Positions 9,141-19,923 of a stretch of DNA of 64,000 bases are shown here, in pieces (positions within the stretch are counted from its first letter, which is position 1; every line of letters starts with the position of its first letter). The position numbers were made by a program, and so were the translations under genes. The notes beneath the pieces were generated by a model. The model saw only the letters and a program-made list of their open reading frames with translations, did no database searches and had not been told where the DNA came from. Source of the DNA: Amorphoplanes friuliensis DSM 7358 (GTDB taxonomy: Bacteria; Actinomycetota; Actinomycetes; Mycobacteriales; Micromonosporaceae); assembly GCF_000494755.1 (NCBI RefSeq), contig NC_022657.1, positions 5,184,001 to 5,248,000 on the forward strand. Reading direction: 5' to 3'.

Positions 9141-9770
9141 GTGAAGGATGCGCAAGGCGATCCGGCCTACGGTCGCACCAACTGGCGCCGTTTCGCCGTA
9201 GCGGTGGCAGTTCCCACCGCTGCCGCCGGTGCCTTGGTCTTCGGCATGGCCAACGGGGCGTTCGCCGCCACGTTCGCGGTGTCGGGTCAGTCGTTCAAGA
9301 TCTCGGCTGACAAGCTCGACGGCACCGGTTTCGCCCAGTACGGCGGTTCGGTCGAGACCGCCGACGGCAAGTCGATCCCGGTCGCGATCTCCGGTATCGC
9401 CTCGGCGAAGCTCTACAACCTGTGCCAGTCGGTCAAGGTCCCGAACCTGCCGATCAGCCTCACCATCCGGGCGGGCCGCGACGCGGACAGCCCGGCGAAG
9501 GCGACCAACCTGCTGATCGGTGTCAGCGAGCTCAGCGGCGACGCGGAGTTCACGGACATCAACATCGGCCAGGACGCGTCGACCCTCGGGCTGGGCGGCA
9601 AGGACGCCAAGGGCAAGAAGGGCGAGTTCGGTCAGGAGGCCCAGCACGTCACGATCAACGGCCTCACCCAGACCGCCCTGTCGACCACCGCGGGCACGTT
9701 CACGCTCACGGGCCTGAACATGAAGATCAACCTGCCGGGCAGCAACGGCAAGCCGCCGGAATGCTTCTGA
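9141..9770 (+). CDS. DUF6230 family envelope protein
   Basis: A 209-residue exported or membrane-anchored protein of unknown function; homologues in Streptomyces are paired with DUF6114 proteins. The start is a GTG preceded by GAGGAGG at ideal distance; the frame is open upstream but that part lacks coding bias. A hydrophobic segment at residues 17-41 ends in NGAFAATFAV and probably acts as signal or anchor. The rest is beta-rich with two cysteines (LYNLCQS and the C-terminal PECF), which could form a disulfide outside the cell. It is followed by a hairpin and the DUF6114 gene. Some annotation pipelines label this family cholesterol esterase, for which I see no support. Confidence 0.85.
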   Translation: MKDAQGDPAYGRTNWRRFAVAVAVPTAAAGALVFGMANGAFAATFAVSGQSFKISADKLDGTGFAQYGGSVETADGKSIPVAISGIASAKLYNLCQSVKVPNLPISLTIRAGRDADSPAKATNLLIGVSELSGDAEFTDINIGQDASTLGLGGKDAKGKKGEFGQEAQHVTINGLTQTALSTTAGTFTLTGLNMKINLPGSNGKPPECF

Positions 9771-9780
9771 GGTAGGACCC

Positions 9781-9815
9781 GGAGGCCCGCGGGGGCGCAC
9801 CACCCGCGGGCCTCC
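9781..9815 (+). terminator. Hairpin between DUF6230 and DUF6114 genes
   Basis: A perfect 13-bp stem (GGAGGCCCGCGGG with its complement) closes a 9-base loop. It lies 10 bases after the DUF6230 stop and 42 before the next start, so it may terminate most transcripts and lower expression of the second gene. Confidence 0.65.
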
Positions 9816-9857
9816 ACCACGCCGGGGGGCCGGGCACCATTTCTTCTGGAGGAGTAC

Positions 9858-10269
9858 GTGGCAACAGCAAGTACGTCGCCGGGCGGTTTCCGCCGCTGGC
9901 GGCGAGCGCGGCCGTTCTGGGGCGGGCTCCTGCTCCTCGTCGCCGGGCTGGAGCTGTTCCTCAGCGCCAACCTGACGCTGGGTGATCTGCAGGTCCACTT
10001 CGGTCCCGAGGGTTTCCTGTCCTACCTGCTCCCGCTGCTGCTGATCCTCTGCGGCACGCTGAGCTGGGTCACCCCGGCCCAACGGCTCTTCTACGGCATC
10101 CTGGGGCTGCTCACCGCGGTCTACTCGCTGATCGGCCTGAACCTCGGCGGCTTCTTCGCCGGCATGGTCCTCGGCATCATCGGCGGCGCCCTGGTGCTGG
10201 CCTGGGCCCCCGCCCGTCCCCGGCCCGGCCCGGTGCCGTCGGCCGCCGAGGAGCCGTCGGACACCCCCG
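9858..10269 (+). CDS. DUF6114 membrane protein (apparent frame change at its 3' end)
   Basis: The N-terminal part of a DUF6114 membrane protein. A GTG start follows GGAGGAG. The core has hydrophobic segments at about residues 20-37, 50-70, 75-92 and 95-115, with the family pattern FWGGLLLLVAGLELF, SANLTLGDL and IGLNLGGFFAGMVLG. Up to codon 137 (EEPSDTP) the third positions are almost all G/C. Beyond 10269 this frame loses coding bias although it stays open to 11495. From 10270 the +1 frame carries the coding signal (EAETAEHPAERQDPAAT...). The end given here is where the signal switches, not a stop codon. The next entry is probably the rest of the same protein, or a separate gene if the sequence is right. 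Confidence 0.65.
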
Positions 10270-10320
10270 GAAGCCGAGACCGCCGAGCACCCGGCCGAGC
10301 GGCAGGACCCGGCCGCCACC

Positions 10321-11439
10321 ATGATCGTGCCGGGCTTCACCGGCGGGCCGGACGACGAGCGGCCCGTGCCGCAACCGCGCGCCCAGCACTATCCCGAGGA
10401 CCCGCCGCCCCCGCCGTCGTCGCGGGGCATCCACCGCAAGGCCCTGGCCATCACGCTGGTGCCGCTCGTCGTGACCGCCGCCGTGCTCATCGCCGGCAGC
10501 CACACCCCGGCCCGCGCCGAACCGGAGTGCCCCGACGGCCTGCCGTCGCGTCCCGCAGCCGCGGCCGAGAAGGAAGCAGCCCGGCAGTCCTCGGCCGAGC
10601 CGTCACCGGCCCGGACGGTCGCCAGGAAGAAGCCCCCGAAGGCGAGCCCGAGCGCCAAGACCTCCGAACCGGCCACACCCGGGCCCGCCGCGACGGACGC
10701 CAAGACCGGCAACCCGATCGCCGACGGCTGGAACGGCCTCGTCGACGGGGTCGGGGACCTGCTCGGCCTCGGCGAAGAGGCGGAACCGACGCCGGACCCG
10801 ACGCCCACCGCGGATCCCACTCCTACCGCGGATCCCACGCCCACCGCGGATCCCACGCCTACCGCGACCACCGGACCGACCACCACGCCGACCGCGACGC
10901 CCTCGGAGTCGAAGGACCCGTCGGCAACCCCGTCCCCGTCAGGCTCGGCGTCACCGTCCCCGACGCCGAGTCTGTCGGACATCCCCTGCCTCGGCCCGCG
11001 GGTCTTCAAGAAGGCCGGGCCGGACGACGTCCCGGACGTCTCGATCAAGGGCGGCACGCTCGAGACCGACAGGCTGACGATGTACAACTCCACCTACGAC
11101 GGCGTGGTCGAGCTCCCGACGGCAACCGGCACCGTGTCCGCGCTGAAGTTCAGCATGGACAAGGCCGTGAACAAGCCGTTCAAGCTGACCATCCCCGAGG
11201 TCGGCGGTCACACCACCCTGATCGAGAGCAAGGAGCTGTCCACCGAGGGCAACGTGCGTTTCTACGCGCCGTCGTTCAAGGGCAAGCTGTTCGGCGTCAT
11301 CCCGGTCACCTTCACCCCCGAGTCGCCGCCACCGCTGACCCTGCCGGTGCTGTGGTTCACCGACGTCGAGATCAACCTGGCGTTCGTCCGCTGCGACACC
11401 CTCAAGGCCAAGCCCCTCGATCTCAGCGAGAAAGCCTGA
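10321..11439 (+). CDS. Pro/Thr-rich exported protein, probable continuation of DUF6114 protein
   Basis: A 372-residue product if started at the first ATG, though coding bias in this frame begins 51 bases earlier at 10270 without a start codon. Residues 1-38 are acidic and proline-rich, 39-66 form a transmembrane or signal segment (ALAITLVPLVVTAAVLIAG), 70-150 are Lys/Ala/Pro-rich, and a linker of four DPTPTA-type repeats leads to a C-terminal beta-rich domain (about 218-372) with cysteines at its two ends (DIPCLGP and VRCDTL). This layout suggests an extracytoplasmic domain held off the membrane by a Pro/Thr stalk. No good ribosome binding site precedes the ATG, which favours synthesis as part of the upstream protein. 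Function unknown. Confidence 0.65.
   Translation: MIVPGFTGGPDDERPVPQPRAQHYPEDPPPPPSSRGIHRKALAITLVPLVVTAAVLIAGSHTPARAEPECPDGLPSRPAAAAEKEAARQSSAEPSPARTVARKKPPKASPSAKTSEPATPGPAATDAKTGNPIADGWNGLVDGVGDLLGLGEEAEPTPDPTPTADPTPTADPTPTADPTPTATTGPTTTPTATPSESKDPSATPSPSGSASPSPTPSLSDIPCLGPRVFKKAGPDDVPDVSIKGGTLETDRLTMYNSTYDGVVELPTATGTVSALKFSMDKAVNKPFKLTIPEVGGHTTLIESKELSTEGNVRFYAPSFKGKLFGVIPVTFTPESPPPLTLPVLWFTDVEINLAFVRCDTLKAKPLDLSEKA
10795..10866 (+). repeat. Four 18-bp tandem repeats coding DPTPTA
   Basis: Four successive 18-bp units (consensus GATCCCACGCCCACCGCG) with one to four differences each encode the Pro/Thr stalk of the protein above. Copy number is likely to vary between strains. Confidence 0.85.
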
Positions 11440-11455
11440 CCGGCAGGATGGCCGG

Positions 11456-12886
11456 ATGGACCTCGAATCCGGCGCCGGCCTGCTGCACCGCCTGACCTCG
11501 TACACGCCGGACCGCGACTGGGACGTGCCGGTCGACGATCCGCGGGTGCGTCACGACCTGACCCCGAACGACCCGGCCACCGTGCCGCCGCCGGTCAAGG
11601 GTTACCCGGGCCTGCCGCGGCTCGCTCTGCCCCGCGAGCTGCCCGAGCCCACGATCGCCGCGACCGCGGTCCTGGCCGGGATCGCCGGCCCGCGGCAGCC
11701 GCTCGACGCCGCCCAGCTCGGGCGGGTGCTCTTCCTCGGCGCCGGTGTGGTGCGCACCGCCGAGCGCGGCGGACGCCACATCCTCTACCGCGCGGCCGGC
11801 TCGGCCGGCGCCCGCTTCCCCCTCGAGCTGTACGCGAGCACCCGCGACGTCGACGGCATCCCCGACGGGGTCCACTGGTACGACCCGGAACAGCACGCGC
11901 TGGTCACCGTCGGCCCCGCGGCCACCGGCACGACGACCACCCTGGTCCTCACCGGCGTCCCGTGGCGCACCGGCTGGCGGTACGCCGAACGCGGCTGGCG
12001 CCACCTCTACTGGGACGCGGGCACGGTGCTGTCGCAACTGTCCGCGGCGGCCTCCAGCGCCGGCCTGAACCCGCGGCTGCGCACGCTCTTTCCCGACTCC
12101 GCCGTGCGGGAACTCGTCGGCGCCGACGGCGTCCACGAATATCCCCTGGCCCTGCTGTCGCTCGGCGACGGCGACCCGGCGATCGGTGCGGCCGGATCGG
12201 CCGTGACCGGTGAGCTGCCGCAGGTCGAGTTCCCGTTGTGCACCGCCGCCCAGCGTGCCGGTGACCGCGACGAGCTCGGCGAGCCCTGGCCGGACGGCCC
12301 GGTGCTGCCGGACCATCCGGAGTCCGACGGCGTCGACGCGGTCATCCGCCGGCGCGGCTCGCAGCGGCGCATGGACCGGTCCGCCACGCTGCCCCGGGAG
12401 CTGCTCGAGTGGCCGATGGCCGCGGCGCTGCGCGGCGTGCCGGTGCCGCACTGGGTCGCCGTGCACGGCGTCGACGACGTGACACCGGGCCTCTACAGGT
12501 GGCCGGACACCGAGCCTGCGACCACCGGGGATCTGCGCTCCGAGCTGCTGCGTATCGGCCTCGACCAGTCGCTGGCCGGCGACGCGGCGTACGTGGCGAT
12601 CGCCGCCGCACCGCTGGCCGGGCTCGACGACCGGAGCTACCGCGACGCGCAGCTCGCCGCCGGCCTGGTCGAGGGCCGGTTGCACCTCGCCGCGTACGCC
12701 CTGGGTGCGAGCGCGTCCGGCATGACGTTCCTGGACACCGAGGTCCCCGCCCTGCTCGGCGCCGGTGACGACCTCGCCACCCTGATCTTCACCTGCGTGG
12801 GTGTGCCGGAGTACGCCTCCCGGGCGGGTGGTGGGCCCGGTGCGCCCGTCGCGGTGCGGCCGGTGACGCCGCGACTCGGGGGCTGA
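11456..12886 (+). CDS. SagB/ThcOx-like nitroreductase-family protein
   Basis: A 476-residue protein with two nitroreductase-like halves, typical of the SagB/ThcOx dehydrogenase family, which use FMN to oxidise azolines or other substrates. The C-terminal half shows the phosphate-binding RRGSQRRM pattern near residue 302 and a second-half segment AAYALGASASGMTFLD at about 412-427, as in nitroreductase folds. The N-terminal half has LGRVLFLGAGVVRT near residue 88. It follows the DUF6114-region gene by 16 bp. No YcaO, peptide precursor or protease gene is nearby, so a role in a modified peptide pathway is not supported here. The substrate is unknown. Confidence 0.8.
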   Translation: MDLESGAGLLHRLTSYTPDRDWDVPVDDPRVRHDLTPNDPATVPPPVKGYPGLPRLALPRELPEPTIAATAVLAGIAGPRQPLDAAQLGRVLFLGAGVVRTAERGGRHILYRAAGSAGARFPLELYASTRDVDGIPDGVHWYDPEQHALVTVGPAATGTTTTLVLTGVPWRTGWRYAERGWRHLYWDAGTVLSQLSAAASSAGLNPRLRTLFPDSAVRELVGADGVHEYPLALLSLGDGDPAIGAAGSAVTGELPQVEFPLCTAAQRAGDRDELGEPWPDGPVLPDHPESDGVDAVIRRRGSQRRMDRSATLPRELLEWPMAAALRGVPVPHWVAVHGVDDVTPGLYRWPDTEPATTGDLRSELLRIGLDQSLAGDAAYVAIAAAPLAGLDDRSYRDAQLAAGLVEGRLHLAAYALGASASGMTFLDTEVPALLGAGDDLATLIFTCVGVPEYASRAGGGPGAPVAVRPVTPRLGG

Positions 12887-12980
12887 GGGCGTACCGATCA
12901 GGAATCGAGAAGCGCGGGCCACCGGCTCGCCGTAGCGTTGCAGCGAGCTCGACCGTCGCAGGCAGGGAGAACCGATCAGC

Positions 12981-15349
<2,369 letters not shown>

Positions 15350-15365
<16 letters not shown>

Positions 15366-15751
15366 CCTTTCCGGCGCTGACGCCAGCCGCGGACGGCTGT
15401 TTCCGGGTCGATCGCGGGGAGGAGGACCGGGGGGCCGTCGAGGAGGCCGGCGCGGGCCTTGCGGAGCTGCTCGTTGAGTTTGGCCACGTAGTCGCGGACG
15501 TCGGCCTCCGACGTGCGGCGGTCGATGGTTTCGCGCAGGTCCTGGGCTTCGCGGCGCAGGGCGAGGGTGGGTGGCAGGACACCGCCGCTGCCGCCTTCGC
15601 GGCGCAGCCAGTCCTTCACCCACCAGTCCTCGTCGTACTCGCGGCCGTGGTCGCTGAGCGGTTTGCCCGTACCCGGGAGGTTGTCGAACTCGCCCTGCTC
15701 CTGGGCTTCACGGATCTTGCGGTCGATGTGCGACTCGTACCAGCTCGCCAT
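15350..15751 (-). CDS. DUF1992 (DnaJ-homologue subfamily C member 28-like) protein
   Basis: A 133-residue soluble protein matching DUF1992. The family hallmark is at the N-terminus: ESHIDRKIREAQEQGEFDNL followed by PGTGKPL and DWWVKDWLRREG. The middle is helical and charged, likely a coiled coil (residues 65-100). Molecular function is unknown; no J domain is present. Its last codons overlap the 3' end of the UvrA-like gene on the other strand. Confidence 0.88.
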
Positions 15752-15760
15752 GCCCTCAGT

Positions 15761-16528
15761 TTAGCCGCGGGCGAGGCTGTCGACCTCCGCGTAGGGCGGG
15801 ACGCCGGTGGGGGCAGGTTCACCGCGGGCGATCAACCGGGCGACGTCGATCGCGTGGCCCAGGGCGGCCCGGAAGAGCAGTGAGCCGGTGCTGATGCGGG
15901 CGACACCGAGCGCGGCCAGCCGGAGCACGGTCAGGCCGGGGAGCAGCAGGACGTTGAGGGGAGCCTCCACACCGGAGACCACCGAGCGGATCTCGTCGTC
16001 CCCGGCCAGGCCGGGCACGAACACGCCGTCTGCTCCCGCGGCCACAAATGCCCGGGTACGCAAAAGCGTCTCCTCGAGGTCACCGGCGCCGAGCCAGCGG
16101 GTGTCCGTCCGGGCGTTCACAAAAAGGTCCGGCACCCGATTCTTGACCGCTGCGATGAGCTCGACCTGCTCGGCGACCGGGACGAGGGTGTGGTCGGCGC
16201 GGCCGTCCTCGAGGTTGATCCCGGCCGCACCGGCGTCGGCGAGTTCCGCGGCCAGCTCGGCGACCGCCGCCGGCCCGCCGCCGAAGCCGCCTTCGACGTC
16301 GACGGTGACCAGCACCGGGAGCCGACCGAGGCGGCGCATCAGGGCGACCGTCTCGGCCCGTGCCATACCCCGGCCGTCGGGCAGACCGTGGGCGGCGGCG
16401 ACACCGAGGCTGGTGGTGCCGATCGCCGGGAAGCCGGCCCGGGCCAGGGCCGCGGCCGAGGCGACGTCCCAGGCGTTGGGGAGCACGAGCGGGTCACCGG
16501 GCCGGTGCAGGGCGTGGAAGGCGGTCAT
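15761..16528 (-). CDS. Isocitrate lyase/PEP mutase family protein
   Basis: A 255-residue TIM-barrel protein of the PEP mutase/2-methylisocitrate lyase superfamily, which make or break C-C or C-P bonds next to a carboxylate using Mg2+. Family features are the N-terminal LPNAWDVASAAALARAGF, the metal-site strand VTVDVEGGFGGG, GINLEDGRAD and FVNARTDT. The KKCGH motif of isocitrate lyase is absent, so it is not a glyoxylate-shunt enzyme; an oxaloacetate- or carboxyPEP-type activity is possible. The ATG at 16528 is chosen because the longer frame would run into the divergent regulator gene. That divergent ArsR-like gene, 64 bp away, probably regulates it. Confidence 0.87.
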   Translation of the reverse strand: MTAFHALHRPGDPLVLPNAWDVASAAALARAGFPAIGTTSLGVAAAHGLPDGRGMARAETVALMRRLGRLPVLVTVDVEGGFGGGPAAVAELAAELADAGAAGINLEDGRADHTLVPVAEQVELIAAVKNRVPDLFVNARTDTRWLGAGDLEETLLRTRAFVAAGADGVFVPGLAGDDEIRSVVSGVEAPLNVLLLPGLTVLRLAALGVARISTGSLLFRAALGHAIDVARLIARGEPAPTGVPPYAEVDSLARG

Positions 16529-16592
16529 CGCCCCACCGTAGGACCGTGACACTTCGGTGCCGGCCGAAGTGCCGGCGTCGCAGAATGGCGTC

Positions 16593-17513
16593 ATGACCGC
16601 TCCCGCCCTGGCCCGGCTCGCGACGCTGCTCGCCGACACGACGCGGGCGTCGTTCTGCCTGGCGTTGCTCGACGGCCGGGCCTGGACGGCGGGCGAGTTG
16701 GCCGGTCACGCGGGTGTCGCCCCCGCGACCGCGACCGAGCACCTGCACAAGCTGGTCGCGGCGGGCCTGCTCACCGAGCACCGCCAGGGCCGCCACCGGT
16801 ACGTGCGCCTCGCCGACGAGCGCGTCGCGCACCTGATCGAGGACCTGGCCGCCCACCTGTCACCACCACCGGCACCGCCCCGGACCCTGCGCGCGGCGAC
16901 CGTCTCGGCCGCCCTGGCCCGGGGCCGTACGTGTTACGACCACCTCGCGGGCCGTCTCGGTGTGGCGGTGACCGACGCTCTCGACCGCGGCGGCCTGCTG
17001 TCCCGCACCGCCGGCTTCACGCTGACCCCGGCCGGCGTGACCTGGTTCGAGGCGTTCGGCCCGCTCGGACCGTCACGCCGCCCGGCGGCCCGCGGCTGCC
17101 TCGACTGGACCGAACGCCGCGAACACCTCGCGGGTGCGGCGGGAGCACTCCTGTGCCGCCACTTCCTCGACCAGGGCTGGGTCACGCGCATCGGGACGGG
17201 CCGCGCGATCCGCGTCACTCCCCCGGGTACCGAGGCTCTGACGGATCTTCTGGGCCCGGACCCGGCCTGGACCTCACCAGCCGACGGGGCCGTGGCGGTC
17301 CGAGTAGGTGCCGGTCGGGCCGGCCTTGTCGATGGTGGCCAGGGCGACGATGGCGTCGGTGCCCTCGGTGACGGTCTGGTGGCCGGAGTGGCCGTTGAAG
17401 TCGGTGGCCGTGTAGCCCGGGTCGACCACGTTGATGCGGATGCCGGGGAGGAACTGGGCGTACATGAGGGTGAGCATGTTGACCGCGGCCTTGCTGGCGG
17501 AATAGCCGAGTGA
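16593..17513 (+). CDS. ArsR-like winged-helix regulator with unusual C-terminal extension
   Basis: A DNA-binding regulator. The N-terminal winged helix (about 5-85) reads LARLATLLADTTRASFCLAL, then the recognition helix region GVAPATATEHLHKLVAAGLL and wing RQGRHRYVRL. A helical ligand region with a single cysteine-rich patch (RTCYDHLAG) follows. Homologues are around 225-230 residues; here coding bias fades after about residue 227 (DPAWT), yet the frame stays open to residue 306, overlapping the convergent SDR gene by 240 bp. The native stop has probably been lost or a frameshift lies near 17270. It is divergent from the PEP-mutase-like gene, its likely target. Confidence 0.8.
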   Translation: MTAPALARLATLLADTTRASFCLALLDGRAWTAGELAGHAGVAPATATEHLHKLVAAGLLTEHRQGRHRYVRLADERVAHLIEDLAAHLSPPPAPPRTLRAATVSAALARGRTCYDHLAGRLGVAVTDALDRGGLLSRTAGFTLTPAGVTWFEAFGPLGPSRRPAARGCLDWTERREHLAGAAGALLCRHFLDQGWVTRIGTGRAIRVTPPGTEALTDLLGPDPAWTSPADGAVAVRVGAGRAGLVDGGQGDDGVGALGDGLVAGVAVEVGGRVARVDHVDADAGEELGVHEGEHVDRGLAGGIAE

Positions 17514-17969
17514 CGGCACGTTGTGCTCGATGCGGGACTCGTCCGCGCGGACGGAGAACGAGCCGAGGCCGCTGGTCACGTTGACGATGACCGGTGCCGC
17601 CGACTCGCGCAGCAGCGGGAGGAAGGCGTGGGTCGTGCGGACGATGCCGACGGTGTTGGTGTCGAGGACGGCCAGGACCTCGGGGCCGTCGAAGTTCTCG
17701 ACCGCGGTGATCTGACCGGAGACGCCCGCGTTGTTGACCAGCACGTCGAGGCCGCCGAAGCGGGCGCGGACCTCGGACGCCGCGGCGGCCACCGACTCGT
17801 CCGAGGTCACGTCGAGGGTGACCCAGTCGACACCGAGGTCCTTGGCCGCCTGCGCGCCGCGGTCCGCGTCGCGGGCGCCGATGATCACGTGGTGTCCGTG
17901 CTCGTGCAGCCGGCGGGCGGTCTCGAAGCCGAGGCTCTTGTTACCGCCGGTGATGAGGGTTGTTGTCAT
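17274..17969 (-). CDS. Short-chain dehydrogenase/reductase
   Basis: A 231-residue NAD(P)-dependent oxidoreductase of the classical SDR family. The cofactor motif TLITGGNKSLG (4-14) is present, then NNAGVSG at about 83-89, the catalytic Ser in VNVTSGLGSF, and the YSASK motif with catalytic Tyr and Lys near 157-161. VDPGYTATDFNG follows. The substrate is unknown. The start ATG lies 102 bp from the divergent XRE/MmyB-type regulator gene at 18072. Regulator and SDR pairs in this arrangement are common in actinomycetes, the regulator usually repressing the SDR. Confidence 0.93.
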   Translation of the reverse strand: MTTTLITGGNKSLGFETARRLHEHGHHVIIGARDADRGAQAAKDLGVDWVTLDVTSDESVAAAASEVRARFGGLDVLVNNAGVSGQITAVENFDGPEVLAVLDTNTVGIVRTTHAFLPLLRESAAPVIVNVTSGLGSFSVRADESRIEHNVPSLGYSASKAAVNMLTLMYAQFLPGIRINVVDPGYTATDFNGHSGHQTVTEGTDAIVALATIDKAGPTGTYSDRHGPVGW

Positions 17970-18071
17970 GGAAAGGACTGTTGCACCGTTCGCGCGGAGC
18001 CCGGTAGGAACCTTCGACCGTATGACTGCCAGTACCACCCAGCCGCGTCGTGGCGCTTGCATGATGGTCAG

Positions 18072-18893
18072 ATGCCCGTTCGTGGAGATTTTGCAGCGCT
18101 GCTGCGCGCCTGGCGTGACCGCCTTCAGCCCGCTGCCGTCGGGATCCCCGCGGGCATCCGCCGGACCAGCGGCCTGCGCCGCGAGGAGGTCGCGATGCTG
18201 GCCGGCATCTCGGTCGACTACCTCGTCCGCCTCGAACAGGGCCGCTCGGAACGCCCGTCCGAGGAGGTCGTCGCCTCGCTGGCCCGGGTGCTGCAGCTCT
18301 CGGACGCCGAACGCGACCAGCTCTTCATCGCCGCGGGCCTCCCGGCACCGTCGCCCCGGACGGTCCCCCACCACATCCCGGGCAGCGTGCAGCGCCTGCT
18401 CGCCCGTCTCCCGGACGTCGCCGTCGGCGTCTACACGACCCACTGGACACTGCTGACCGCCAATGCGGCGTGGGTCGCGCTCCTCGGTCCCCTCGACCGC
18501 GCCCGCAACCTGATCGTTCAGCAGTTCACCGGTACGGCGGTGCCGGTCGTCCAGAGTGCTGAACAGGTCGAACACTTCGAACGCGCCCTGGTGTCCGACC
18601 TGAGGACCGCCCGGCTCAAGTATCCCGACGACCCCTCGGTGCGCGACCTCGTCGAGCGGCTCACGGGCATCGACCGGTTCGCCCGCCTGTGGGCCGAGGG
18701 CACGATCGTGGAACACCGGTCCAAGGTCAAGACGTTCGTGCACCCCCAGGTGGGCACCGTGACACTCGACTGCGACGTGTTCACCGCGACCGGCACCGAC
18801 ATCCGCATCGTCACGTACACCGCGGCGCCGGAGACCGAGGACGCGTCCCGCTTCGACCTGATCCGTGCTCTCGGGGCCGCCGAGGTCGGTTGA
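18072..18893 (+). CDS. XRE regulator with MmyB-like ligand domain
   Basis: A 273-residue one-component regulator. The N-terminal helix-turn-helix (about 6-75) has RTSGLRREEVAMLAGISVDYLVRLEQGR patterning typical of the MmyB group (seen as RREEVAMLAGIS). The C-terminal part (about 95-265) is the PAS-like MmyB ligand-binding domain: TTHWTLLTANAAWVALLG and TLDCDVFTATGTDIRIV. In the family this domain can bind fatty acids. The ATG at 18072 is preceded by weak signals; upstream frame extension overlaps the SDR and is rejected. It is divergent from the SDR gene, the likely target. Confidence 0.9.
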   Translation: MPVRGDFAALLRAWRDRLQPAAVGIPAGIRRTSGLRREEVAMLAGISVDYLVRLEQGRSERPSEEVVASLARVLQLSDAERDQLFIAAGLPAPSPRTVPHHIPGSVQRLLARLPDVAVGVYTTHWTLLTANAAWVALLGPLDRARNLIVQQFTGTAVPVVQSAEQVEHFERALVSDLRTARLKYPDDPSVRDLVERLTGIDRFARLWAEGTIVEHRSKVKTFVHPQVGTVTLDCDVFTATGTDIRIVTYTAAPETEDASRFDLIRALGAAEVG

Positions 18894-18927
18894 ACGCTGT
18901 GGGCGGGCGCACCGCGCGTAGAGCATC

Positions 18928-19923
18928 CTAGGATCCTTGGATACGGGATCGGATCCACCAGAGACTGATGGCCGCGAGCAGCAGGGTGAGACCGAGGTAG
19001 GCGGCGAGCTCGATCCATTGGAACGGCCAGTACCGGTTCGCCGGCTGGTACGTGTAGCTGAAATGCAGGTTCTGGTCCGCCATGCAGGCCATGTTCTCGG
19101 CGGGCGCAGCTTTCTGGCAGGTCAGCCCCTGCTGGATCGTGAACGGCGTGCCGTCGGCGTTGAGCACCGCGGCCTCGCTCGTCATCGACCACGCGCCCGC
19201 CCTGGTGTATCCGATGATCATGGCGCCCTGCTCCCCCAGGCCGAAGCTGTCCGACCGGCTCATCGCGTCCTCGTCGAAGGCCACCGTGCTGGTCACCGGT
19301 GTCATGAGGTGCGCACGGACCACCGCGGGCACGATCAGCTGGACGACGGCGAAGACCGCGAGTGTCAGCGCCATCGCGAGCAGCGTGCGGCGCACGACGA
19401 GGCCGACGACGGCGCCGAGGACAAAGGCGAACGCGGCGTACCCGAGGGGGACGATGTTGCGGGAGGCGAAGTTCACCGCGCCGAAGCGGTCCCCCACGAA
19501 CTGGTCGTAGCGGCCGGCGTTCCAGGTCAGCAGGAGGCTGAACACGCCGGTGACCGCGACTGCCGCGAGGGTGAGGAACACCAGCTTGGTCGCCAGCCAG
19601 CGGGTCCGGGTCACACTCTGGTTCCACACCAGGCGGTCGGTCTTCTCCTCCAGCTCGCGGGTGATCAGGGGCGCGCCCCAGAAGAGGCCGATGAGGGCGG
19701 GCGTGGCGATCAGCAGCAGGCCGGCGATCGACAACTGACTGCTGTACGCCTCGCTGAAGTCGTGCCGCGCCACCGTGCAGTCGCTGGGCAGGCAGCCCAC
19801 GACACCCGCGTAGTCGTCGCGGATGCCGGAGCCGAGATAGACGAGGTAGACCGCGATGGCGGCCAGAGCGGCGACGGCCACCAGGGCCTGGGTGCGGAAC
19901 TGCCGCCAGGTCAGCCAGATCAT
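18928..19923 (-). CDS. ABC exporter permease
   Basis: A 331-residue membrane subunit of an ABC-2-type exporter. The N-terminus MIWLTWRQFRTQAL is typical of actinomycete ABC-2 permeases. Six hydrophobic helices can be seen (about 13-31, 65-85, 112-133, 156-178, 182-202 and 300-320) with a large extracytoplasmic loop (about 205-295) containing cysteines (LTCQKAAP, NMACMAD). It overlaps the ATPase gene upstream by 4 bp (ATGA). The exported compound is unknown; such pairs often give resistance to cell-envelope-active peptides. Confidence 0.87.
   Translation of the reverse strand: MIWLTWRQFRTQALVAVAALAAIAVYLVYLGSGIRDDYAGVVGCLPSDCTVARHDFSEAYSSQLSIAGLLLIATPALIGLFWGAPLITRELEEKTDRLVWNQSVTRTRWLATKLVFLTLAAVAVTGVFSLLLTWNAGRYDQFVGDRFGAVNFASRNIVPLGYAAFAFVLGAVVGLVVRRTLLAMALTLAVFAVVQLIVPAVVRAHLMTPVTSTVAFDEDAMSRSDSFGLGEQGAMIIGYTRAGAWSMTSEAAVLNADGTPFTIQQGLTCQKAAPAENMACMADQNLHFSYTYQPANRYWPFQWIELAAYLGLTLLLAAISLWWIRSRIQGS

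Noticed and set aside
11456..12886. Ribosomally made, modified peptide cluster around the SagB-like gene
   Set aside because: No YcaO, precursor peptide, protease or dedicated transporter gene is next to it.
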